NCBI GenBank assembly: GCA_950097015.1
Contig: CATNEN010000002.1
Location: 6,775,501 to 6,839,500 of the forward strand
Length of the DNA: 64,000 nucleotides
From: Macrostomum hystrix
Lineage: Eukaryota; Platyhelminthes; Macrostomidae
Reading direction: 5' to 3'
Shown: piece by piece, positions 35,901 through 47,900 of the stretch
How positions within the stretch are numbered: position 1 is the first letter of the stretch
Layout: each line of letters begins with the position of its first letter
Position numbers and translations under genes: made by a program
The notes under the pieces: model-generated
Told to the model about the DNA's origin: nothing
Seen by the model: the letters and a program-made list of their open reading frames with translations, nothing else
The model's database searches: none

Positions 35901-38900
35901 CGCCCCAGCCAGCCAAGAGAAGTTGAGAGTCACGCATGATGAGCGATGGCCCTCCTAGGAGCAGAACAAAGTGGACAGAGATTTCATGCTCAGCAAACTT
36001 TCACTGTTAGTCCCACATGCTGCTTGGCGACCTAGCATACTAGGCTGTTAGTCTGCCTTTGTTTCTTTGCTTTTTAATTAAAATTGAAAGCTAAATCACG
36101 CCAGGCTTAACTATATTAATCTTTGGAACAGAATTAAAAAAGCGGAAAATATTCTTTTAATGGCTTTCAAAGAGCGGTTAAAGTTAGATTTGAAGGTTTA
36201 ATTTTCCTACCCGCAACCTCATCCTTCAGGTGGAGTCAGGACTGTCATCACCTGATCCTTCATGGCCTCTGTTATCCCTGATCCTTCAGGTGGAGTCAGG
36301 ACTGTCATCCCCTGATCCTTCATGGCCTCTGTTATCCCTGATCCTTCAGGTGGAGTCAGGACTGTCATCACCTGATCCTTCATGGCCTCTGTTATCCCTG
36401 ATCCTTCAGGTGGAGTCAGGACTGTCATCCCCTGATCCTTCATGGCCTCTGTTATCCCTGATCCTTCAGGTGGAGTCAGGCCTGTCATCCCCTGATCCTT
36501 CATGGCCTCTGTTATCCCTGATCCTTCAGGTGGAGTCAGGACTGTCATCCCCTGATCCTTCATGGCCTCTGTTATCCCTGATCCTTCAGGTGGAGTCAGG
36601 ACTGTCATCACCTGATCCTTCATGGCCTCTGTTATCCCTGATCCTTCAAGGCCTCTGTTATCCCTGATCCTTCATGGCCTCTGTTATCCCTGATCCTTCA
36701 TGGCCTCTGTTATCCCTGATCCTTCAAGGCCTCTGTTATCCCTGATCCTTCAAGGCCTCTGTTATCCCTGATCCTTCATGGCCTCTGTTATCCCTGATCC
36801 TTCAAGGCCTCTGTTATCCCTGATCCTTCATGGCCTCTGTTATCCCTGATCCTTCATGGCCTCTGTTATCCCTGATCCTTCAAGGCCTCTGTTATCCCTG
36901 ATCCTTCAGGTGGAGTCAGGACTGTTATCCCCTGATCCTTCAGGTGGAGTCAGGACTGTTATCCCCTGATCCTTCAGGTGGGGTCAGGACTGTTATCCCT
37001 GATCCTTCAGGGCCTCTGTTACCCCTGATCCTTCAGGGCATCTGTTATCCCCTGATCCTTCATGGCCTCTGTTATCCCTGATCCTTCAGGTGGGGTCAGG
37101 ACTGTTATCCCCTGATCCTTCAGGTGGAGTCAGGACTGTTATCCCTGATCCTTCAGGTGGGGTCAGGACTGTTATCCCCTGATCCTTCAGGTGGAGTCAG
37201 GACTGTTATCCCCTGATCCTTCAGGTGGGGTCAGGACTGTTATCCCTGATCCTTCATGGCCTCTGTTATCCCCTGATCCTTCATGGCCTCTGTTATCCCC
37301 TGATCCTTCATGGCCTCTGCTATCCCTGATCCTTCATGGCCTCTGTTATCCCTGATCCTTCTGGTGGAGTCAGGACTGTTATCCCCTTATCCTTCAGGTG
37401 GAGTCAGGACTGTTATCCCCTGATCCTTCAGGTGGGGTCAGGACTGTTACCCCTGATCCTTCAGGGCATCTGTTATCCCTGATCCTTCAGGTGAATTCAG
37501 GTGAAGTCAGGTTTAAAATGGGGTCAGCATCTACTGCTGCTAATTTGGCTCCATTGTGCTTCGAAGCTTGCCGGTTTTATTATCGGGCTAAAAAAACAAA
37601 AAAACGCTGACATTCTATGCTTTCACCGCCCTATTCAACCAATTGGATCACACTCACACTCACACCCACTCACACGCACTCACATCCGCAACTGCATCTG
37701 CTTTGGGTCTATGATTCGGATAGATGAAAGGAACACAGGGGAATGATAGGCTCCCTGCTTGGCCCTGACAGCTGCTAAATTGCTTTCTCCCTCTGAGACC
37801 ACTCGAGCTGTTTTGCCGAAAACCGACAGAAATGCTCAAAGAGAACAAGCGGAAGCAGCAATGGGAGAGTGGAGATAGGGGAACAGCTTTGAGTAAGCAG
37901 CTGTGATTGCTTAATTAGGCTTCTGATCAGCTTAATTTAATAAATTCTGCCAACAAAGCTTGAGTCCAGTACTAGTGCCTATTATTGTGCCTAATATTTA
38001 TGATTACTAATGCTTCATGCAGCCGCTGAAATACGGCCAATTTTCATGTCAGCGCGAAAGCCCCTCGGGGGGGCGGTCTTTGCTGGTTGAGTATTCGTGC
38101 ACCTTTCTCTCGCTCATCCGTCTCTTACGCCTGAATTGAGGCTGGCAAAGGTGCACAACTATGCAGGTTCCCACCTGCTCGAAAATTTTACTTTCTAATC
38201 CCAAAGGCTAGCAACTAACTTTAGTGGGCGACTCGACTCTGATTAACTTGAATGCCAATACTTTGGGCTCTTGAGCACCTGGAGACAAATTAGTGTGATA
38301 TATGCGCAGGCGAAATGAAAGTCAGAGGGTGGTTCTGACTGAGATTCAGTGTGAGATTCAGTAAGATTCAGTTTGAGATTCAGTGAGATTCAGTGAGATT
38401 CAGTGAGATTCAGTGAGATTCAGTGAGATTCAGTGAGATTCAGTGAGATTCAGTGAGATTCAGTGTGAGATGGAGTGAGATTCAGTGAGATTCAGTGAGA
38501 TTCAGTGAGATTCAGTGAGATTCAGTGAGATTCAGTGTGAGATGGAGTGAGATTCTGTGAGATTCAGTGAGATTCAGTTTGAGATTCAGTGAGATTCAGT
38601 GAGAGATTCAGTGTGAGATGGAGTGAGATTCTGTGAGATTCAGTATGAGATTCAGTACGAGATTCAGTAGAAGATTCAGCGAGATTCAGTGAGATTCAGT
38701 GAGAGATTCAGTGTGAGATGGAGTGAGATTCTGTGAGATTCAGTGAGATTCAGTTTGAGATTCAGTGAGATTCAGTGAGAGATTCAGTGTGAGATGGAGT
38801 GAGATTCTGTGAGATTCAGTATGAGATTCAGTATGAGATTCAGTACGAGATTCAGTATGAGATTCAGTACGAGATTCAGTAGAAGATTCAGCGAGATTCA

Positions 38901-41900
38901 GTGAGATTCAGTGAGATTCACTATGAGATTCAGTATGAGATTCAGTGAGATTCAGTATGAGATTCAACGAGATTCAGTGAGATATTCAGTATGAGATTCA
39001 GTATGAGATTCAACGAGATTCAGTGAGATATTCAGTATGAGATTCAGTATGAGATTCAGTGAGATTCAGTGAGATTCAGTGAGATTCAGTGAGATTCAGT
39101 GAGATTCAGTGAGATTCAGTATGAGATTCAGTATGAGATTCAACGAGATTCAGTGAGATATTCAGTATGAGATTCAGTATGAGATTAAGTGAGATTCAGT
39201 GAGATTCAGTGAGATTCAGTGAGATTCAGTGAAATTCAGTATGAGATTCAGTGAGATTCAGTGAGATTCAGTGAGATTCAGTGAGATTCAGTGAGATTCA
39301 GTGTGAGATGGAGAGACTTGGATCATCGAACTGTTTATGGGTTAGTGTTAAGGCTGTGTACAGGCATCACGGCCCCCCTGTAAGTGCATTTAGGATAATT
39401 AATTGGCATTGAATTAGAGAATTGACGCAAAAAGGCAAAAGGCACGCAAGCCACGATATGAAAATGAGATCATTCCACAATGATCTCTCCAATGCGCTAA
39501 GCCTATTGTGCATGCATTGATGATTATCAATCTTAACCAATTCTATCCAAACCCAGCCCCCATTGCTGAGTGGCCGCAGCAGCTGATAATATCCCAGTTA
39601 CTGCGATGAATTTTCCCAAACTAAAAATGCCAGCGTTGGCCAACGGAATTTGAGGGGGTAAAGAACTGATGGCAGATTTGAGGCTGGCTGCAGTGGACTG
39701 TGGGCCACTGATCGTATGAACGTGCGTGGATGGATTTTTACAGGGCAGCAGCAGCTGATCAGAAGTGGTTTAGGGGAACCTGCTTGAAACTAGCAGTTTC
39801 GTTGTTTCGCCGGCCCTACCCTCGCCCCTCTCCTTCCTTACCCTACCTCAGGACCCACCCCCACACTTGGCCAGTCACTGTACGCCTCACTGCCCTGATC
39901 CCCGACTCCCTTGTCTGCCAATCAACATTCAGCTGTACCGTCCCTCAGGCCCCCCCCCAATTCAGTTGTCTGCTTCGCTGGCAATAAAAGCAAAGTCTGA
40001 TCCGCTGCCGGACTTTATTGACAGTAAAATTCTCTTTGAGTTGCTAATTGATTTTTTTATTTATAACAAAGAGTACTGTTGAATAGATTAAATAGATTTT
40101 ATTGAAATGCTTTCAAAATGGCTCGCGGTGGCTGTGCTGTTTTTACAGTTTAGTAAGTCGAGACAGAAACAGTTTTTTGTGACTTTCATTGTTTTAATTA
40201 ATTTATCATCGAACAATTATTTTTGCAGAATCGATCGCACTCTCTGACGAGAAGACACTGATCAAACAGATCCTGCTTGACTACCAGACAGCTGGAGTTG
40301 ATGGCAGACCAGTGCAGAACACCACCGATGTGGTCACCGTACAGTTCGGTCTGGGCCTCATTCAAATCCTGGATCTGGACGAGAAGAACCAAGTCCTCAC
40401 CATCAAAGTCTGGTCTAGATTTGTGAGTAGATAATAGGGATACGGTATATTGCGATGGGATCTGAGAAATCCGAGTCTGAGATCTGAGAACTTTAGATTT
40501 AAGATCTTGGGATCGGAGATCTTGGGATCTGAAAACATGGGATCCGAAAACTTAAGATCTGAGATCTTGGGATCTGAAAACATGGGATCTGAAAACTTAA
40601 GATCTGAGATCTTGGGATCTGAAAACATGGGATCTGAAAATATGGGATCTGAAAACATGGGATCTGGAAACTTAAGATCTGAGATCTTGGGATCTGAAAA
40701 CATAGGATCTGAAAACATGGGATCTGAAAACATGGGATCTGAAAACATGGGATCTGAAAACATGGGATCTGAAAACATGGGATCTGAAAACAAGGGATCT
40801 GAAAACTTGAGATCTGAGATCTTGGGATCTGAAAACATGGGATCTGGAAACATGAGATCTGAGATCTTGGGATCTGAAAACATGGGATCTGAAAACATGG
40901 GATCTGAAAACATGGGATCTGAAAACATGGGATCTGAAAACATGGGATCTGAAAACATGGGATCTGAAAACAAGGGATCTAAAAACTTGAGATCTGAGAT
41001 CTTGGGATCTGAAAACATGGGATCTGGAAACTTGAGATCTGAGATCTTGGGATCTGAAAACATGGGATCTGAAAACGTGGGATCTGAGTGTTGTGGCTGC
41101 TAGCCAAATAAGCGAGGCGAGGCCAAGTCCAGTTAACCAAGGGTGAGGGTGCTCTCTCGCGTAGCGAGAGCCGTGTATATATATTATTGAACCTCACATG
41201 TACATTGATTACATAAGTACACTATGAGCAAATGTGCACATAGGTCATTCACAACATCATCCCCCCTCCAAAGAGATGACAGGCAACGGGCGGGATGGCA
41301 TAGTTTGAGACATGCATTTAATCAGTTCGTATCGCATGTGATTGCTCTCTCCACAACAGTCACTTGAGTCACATGTCGGTTCACACTCAATCGTGGGTCA
41401 CGACACTGCCGAACCGTTGAGGCGCTGCACGATGCCTCTCAGAACGACGCAGCGGTGGCATTGGTGGCGCTGGGCTTGTCGGCGCACCCGCTGGCTGGGG
41501 TGGCAGCTCACCGTCACCGTCATCGTCGCACCAGCCGCGGCGGTTGTCTGGGATGCAGCGGCTGATGTGCCAGCGACTGCCATCGGTTAGCGTCAGTGTG
41601 TTGCCGTTGCGACCGACGACCGTCATCGGCTCGGAGATGCCGCTGCCGAGTTTGCTTTTCTTCGGTCGGCGTACGCGGACACGACTGCCGACGGTCAATG
41701 CGGCGCTCCGCGGTTGCTGATTCTGCTTGGAAGGTTTCCGGCGACTTTCGGCTCGCTGCTGTTGTTCCTGGACGGTGCGCCGCAGCGCCTGGCTGGGCGC
41801 GGACTCAGGCTCGGCCGGTTGAAGCCGGTCAAGATGCAGGCGAAGCTTCCGCCCTAGCATCATCTCGGCCGGGGTCTTCTTGGTCAGCGCGTGTTCAGCC

Positions 41901-44900
41901 GATCGATACGCTAGCAGGAGTTCCTGCACAGCTTGCTTCATGGCCACGCCGTCGGCCAACAGGGCTCGTAGAGAAGACTTGATGAAGCCGTTGAACCTTT
42001 CGACTCCGCCGTTCTGCTGCGGACAATAGAATGGAGTCCGGCGATGCTTGATGCCAAGTGAGCTGAGGAAGTCCGTGAACTCGCTCGACACGAATTGTGG
42101 TCCGTTGTCAGTTGTGATCTCGTCTGGCAGGCCCCAGCGGACGAACAGGCTGCGAAGGGCCTCGATGCAGGCAGTAGAGGTTACGGATGAAGACGCGATG
42201 ATCTCGGGCCACTTGGAGTAGAGGTCGTGGACTACGATGAGGAATCTGTGCGAATTTGGCGCTTCGGTTGCCGGGAGCTCTCCGACAATGTCGACTTGGA
42301 GCTGTCTCCACGGGCCGGCTGGTAGTTCCGTGGTTGACCAGGGCACCTTGATCGGCTTGAACGCCTTCTCCGACAGAATGCAGGCACTGCAGTTCCTCAC
42401 GAATGTCTCCACGTCGCTGTCAATGCGCGGCCACCAGACAGTTTCGCGGCATCGCGCCTTGACCTTCGCCACGCCGAGATGTCCTTGATGCGCCTCCGTC
42501 AACACCAGGTCGCGGAGTGAGGCTGGGATGACCGCACGGCTGCCTCTCGCCAGACAGCGCCCGTCGTTCCACAGGCAGAGCTCGTGCTGCACCTGATGGA
42601 AACCCTTCAGGTCGCTAGGAGTCTCGGTGGGCCATCCGTTGAGCACGAACTGAACGACTCGCTGCAGTTGGTCATCGCTAGCTGTGGCCTCGGCGAGCTG
42701 AGCAACTGAAATAGGCTCGGAGCTCCTGGCAAGCACTAGGTTGATGTCTGACTCAGTTTGACGTTGATCAATCGATTCTTGGTCGATCTTTTTACGATCG
42801 TAGCCGTAGCGGGACAGAAAGTCAGGTTGGACGTTTAGCTTACCAGGAACATACTCGATGTCAAAATCGTAGACGAAGAGTCGCTCACACCAGCGTTGAA
42901 GCCGAAGAGGCCGCTGGCCGCTTCCGCGTGCTGATAGCAGGGTGGTCAGAGCCTGGTGGTCGGTCAGCAGCTTGAACTTCCGGCCGTACAGCAGAAGGTG
43001 CCAGTGCTCGCAGCTCCAGACGCAGGCCAGGGCCTCCTTCTCCGTCGCGGAGTAACGGCGCTCGGTGTCGGACAGAGCGCGCGAGGCGAAGGCGACTGGA
43101 CGAAGTTGTCCACGCTCGTCAATTTGGCCCAGAGTAGCGCCCAGGGCGACGTCGCTGCTGTCACACGAGACGACTGTTTCGTGGCTCTGATCGAAGAATT
43201 TTAGGCACGGTGCGGATGAGATGAGCCGCTTGACCTCACTGAAGGCTGCCTCGCACTTCTTGTCCCAGTTCCAGGGCACATCCTTGCGCAGGAGTGCTGT
43301 CAGCGGCTCGGCGACATGCGACAGGTTCTTGATGTAGAACTGGAGAAACTTTGCGAAACCGAGGAAGGAAGCAAGCTCGGACGCGTTCGTCGGTGCCTTG
43401 AGTTGCTCTACTGACTCAGCGTGGGGCTGAAGCGGCTGGATGCCGGTGGCGCTGATCCGATGTCCGACGAACTGGATCTCTGGAACCTTGAAAACGCACT
43501 TCTTGAGGTTGATGGTGACTCGGTGATGCAGCAGCTTGTCCAGGACTCGGAAAAGGCGTTTGTCATGCTCGGCTTCCGTTGCCGCGTGCACCGCGATGTC
43601 ATCTTGATAGTGCATGACGCCGTCGATGCCTTCCAGGATCTTGCCGACGACCTTCTGGAAGGCCGCCGGAGCTGAGCTGATTCCGAATGGCATTCGCTTG
43701 AATCGGTACAGGCCGGATTCTGTGTGGAAGCAGGTCAGGTTCTTGGCGTCTTCGTGCAGCGGCAGTTGCAGGTACGACTGGTTGAGATCAATCCGCGAGA
43801 ACCACTTGGAGTTGGAAAACTCGGTAACTAGGTCGGCGAATGTTGGCAGTGACATCGAGTCTGGGACAATCGCCTTGTTGACACTGCGCAGATCGACGCA
43901 GAGGCGAAGCTTCCCGTCAGACTTCCTGGCGCAAGTGACATTCGATTGCCAATCAGGAACGTCGCCTTCGGCGCGCTCGATGATGCCTTCTTCCTTCCAG
44001 CGATGGATCTCCGCAGCACACTCTTGGCGCAGAGCGAGCGGCAGCCGGCGCATCCGCTGGGCTACCGGCGGCACGGTCGGGTCCACCCTGGGGCGGTGGC
44101 AGAAGCCCTTGATCTCGCCGAGACCGGTGCCTAAAGTGTGGTACTTGGCAGGAATCCAATCTGGCATAGGTGGCATACCTGAAGCCTCGTTACCCGAGCT
44201 AATAGTGAAGATTTGATGGCCGGAAGGTCCGAGGACCTTGCAGTCGAGTTTGTCCATCAGGTCGATGCCCATCAGGTCGTCGCCGTCCATCACAATTGTG
44301 AAGGTGAACAACGGAAGCTGAACGCCGTCGAACTCGACCCTGGCATCGATCTCGCCGGCGACGCTGATACTGGAGCCGTTGTAGGAAAGCAGCTTCTTGT
44401 CGCACGGGCGCAGAGGAATTTTAGATCCGAAGATTTTGCGGCTTGTCTCCATGCTGAGGATGGAGACTTTGGCGGCTGTGTCCACCAGTAACGGGATGCT
44501 GTGACCATTGATTCTTATGCTGGCCCTCTTGTATTGGCCTTTGTGGCTCGACCCGACAGCGAAGATACTCTGCTGTCTGGAGCTGTCTATCTCGACGCCT
44601 TGAATATTCTTTTGGCCTGAGGTCGGTGCCGTCGTGCTGCTCTTGCACACCTTGGCGAAGTGGTTGAGCCTCCCGCACTTCGTGCACGCCTTGCCTCGTG
44701 CCGCACAGCGCGGATCACTGCCTGTGCGGTGGCCTCGCTGGCCGCAGTGCGAGCAGCAGAACTGGTTCTGCTGACCCGTCTGGCGCTGCTTGGCGTCGTA
44801 GGAAGCTCTCTTAAAGTTGATCTTCTTGATGCTGTCGTCGGCTGCTGTCTTGCCAGTCAGCGACTTCTCACTGTGGACCGCCATTTCCACCTGGGCTGCA

Positions 44901-47900
44901 ATTTGGATTGCCCCGCCCAGCGTGAGCTCCTTCTCAAGTAGGAGTCTTTCGCGCACCTTTGAGGACGAGGTGCCAAAGATCAGCTGGTCCAGGATGAGGT
45001 CGTCATGGAGGACTCCAAACTGGCAGTCCTTGGCGGCATGGCGCAGATTTGCCACAAAGGCTTGCACGCCTTCGGCGCTTCGCTGGACGCACTTCCGGAA
45101 TTCGTGCCTCTTGGCATACACGCTCACTGCTGGCTGGAAGTGCTGCTTCAGGAGATCGCATGCCGCTGCTAGTGTTGTCGGAGCCGTTTCCTGGTCAGCC
45201 GAGAGAGTCCGGTAGATTCGTACTCCTTCGCGCCCAAGGCAGTGGGTGAGCAGCGCAATCTTCCTGGCTTCTTGCAGGCTATCGATTCCGGATGCTAGCA
45301 GGTAGGTGTCAAACTCAGCGGCCCAGATTTCCCACGAAACTGCAGGTGTTCCTGGGTTGTCCAGAAATGGTGGAGGTTCTCTGAGGTTCAGGCGTAGTGC
45401 TGGCGCTGTGGCATTCTCAGTGCTACCCATTTCCGATTGGCTCAACTGGCTGACTTGCAGTTGTGAGTGCCGTATGAGTGCGAAAGTCGCTTAGTGGGCC
45501 TGGCTGCCGTGAGTTGATTGGCTGGACTGCGCTGGTTTGGGGGGTTTGCTCTAACCCCTGCTTGCGACGCCAGTGTTGTGGCTGCTAGCCAAATAAGCGA
45601 GGCGAGGCCAAGTCCAGTTAACCAAGGGTGAGGGTGCTCTCTCGCGTAGCGAGAGCCGTGTATATATATTATTGAACCTCACATGTACATTGATTACATA
45701 AGTACACTATGAGCAAATGTGCACATAGGTCATTCACAACACTGAGATCTTGGGATCTGAGAACATGGGATCTGAAAACATGGGATCTGAAAATTTGAGA
45801 TCTGAGATCTTGGGATCTGAGATCTTGGGATCTGAGATCTTGGGATCTGAGATCTTGGGATCTGAGATCTTGGGATCTGAGATCTTGGGATCTGAGATCT
45901 TGGGATCTGAGATCTTGAGATCTGAGATCTTGGGATCTGAAAATTTGAGATCTGAGATCTTGGGATCTGAGATCTTGGGATCTGAGATCTTGGGATCTGA
46001 GATCTTGGGATCTGAGATCTTGGGATCTGAGATCTTGGGATCTGAGATCTTGGGATCTGAGATCTTGGGATCTGAGATCTTGGGATCTGAGATCTTGGGA
46101 TCTGAGATCTTGGGATCTGAGATCTTGGGATCTGAGATCTTGGGATCTGAGATCTTGGGATCTGAGATCTTGGGATCTGAGATCTTGGGATCTGAGATCT
46201 TGGGATCTGAGATCTTGGGATCTGAGATCTTGGGATCTGAGATCTTGGGATCTGAGATCTTGGGATCTGAGATCTTGGGATCTGAGATCTTGGGATCTGA
46301 GATCTTGGGATCTGAGATCTTGGGATCTGAGATCTTGGGATCTGAGATCTTGGGATCTGAGATCTTGGGATCTGAGATCTTGGGATCTGAGATCTTGGGA
46401 TCTGAGATCTTGGGATCTGAGATCTTGGGATCTGAGATCTTGGGGATTATAATATTCGGGATCTAGAGCACTTTTCAAGCTATTCAGATAACAAGATCTT
46501 GAATCTAAAGGAAATAACTTCCTTCAAGAAGACTATTTTAGCCTATTCGTAATTAAATGACCTGTCTAAATCAATCTCTATCATTTCATCCCCGCCAGAA
46601 AGGGTCAGTTTGAGTTGATACTCAAAGCAGTGAAATTTTGTTAATAAAAGTCATTCAGTTCAGAGGAAAATGAGCATATATTTTGAAGTCCAAAACTCTC
46701 GAATTCCCTATTTTCAACTCCAGTCCTGGACAGACCAGCTGCTGCAGTGGGACCCGGCGCAGTACAAGGGCGTGTCCGAGGTTCGAATCCCGACTAGAGA
46801 CGTTTGGACTCCCGACATTGTGCTCTACAACTAGTGAGAAATTAAACACTTTTGATTTCACGTCCGAAAAAATTCGGACTTCTTTTATAAATAAAACAAA
46901 TCACCGCATCAACCTCACTCATCTCACAAATCTCACAAATCTCACAAATCTCACAAATCTCACAAATCTCACAAATCTCACAAATCTCACAAATCTCACA
47001 AATCTCACAAATCTCACAAATCTCACAAATCTCACAAATCTCACAAATCTCACAATTCTCACAAATCTCACAAATCTCACAAATCTCACAAATCTCACAA
47101 ATCTCACAATTCTCACAAATCTCACAAATCTCACAAATCTCACAAATCTCACAAATCTAAAAAATCTCACAAATCTTACAAATCTCACAATTCTCACAAT
47201 TCTCACAATTCTCACAAATCTCACAAATCTCACAAATCTCACACCGCAGCGCCGACGAGCGTCTCAAAGAGCAGCGCGAGGTGATGATCGTGACGAATCA
47301 CACGGGGCGGGTGATTTGGATTCCGCCGGCCATCTACAAATCCACCTGCCAGGTGGACATAAAAAACTTTCCGTTCGATCAGCAGAGCTGCCACCTGAAA
47401 TTCGGCAGCTGGACCTACGACGGCTTCAAGTTGGACATTCAGTTCTACCAGAACAAGTCCAACATCAGCACGGATGACTACATCCAGTCCAATGAGTGGC
47501 ACATTGTGGCCCTGCCAGCAACCCGCAATGTCAAATTCTACCCTTGCTGCAATGAGCCATACCCGGACCTCACATTCTTTCTGTTGTGAGTGCTCAGACC
47601 TTTGCTGACATTGCTGACAAATGCAACGTATACACTTCCCTACAGATCCCATGAAAACACTTCCCTACCCTTCAGATCCCATCCAGACACTTCCCTTCCC
47701 TTCACATCCCATGAAGACACTTTCCTTCCCTTCAGATCCCATGATGTTGCATACCCTTCAGATCCCATGATGTTCCATACCCTTCAGATCCCATGAAGAC
47801 ACTTCCCTACCCTTCAGATCCCATGAAGACACTTCCCTACCCTTCAGATCCCGTGATGATACTGCCCTACCCTTCAGATCCCGTGATGATACTTCCCTAC

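Larger units (their letters stand above)
41089..45741 (-). mobile_element. Complete Ty3/Gypsy LTR retrotransposon
   Basis: 4653 bp: two 168-bp LTRs, a primer-binding site, one gag-pol frame and a polypurine tract. It is flanked by a 5-bp direct duplication CTGAG (41084-41088 and 45742-45746). It lies in intron 2 of the receptor gene, in antisense, and splits a 15-bp satellite array. No envelope frame is present. Identical LTRs and an open 1352-codon frame indicate a very recent insertion that may still be active. Confidence 0.97.

Noticed and set aside
41257-45573. Endogenous retrovirus with envelope
   Set aside because: No third frame or envelope-like region exists between integrase and the 3' LTR; it is an LTR retrotransposon only.
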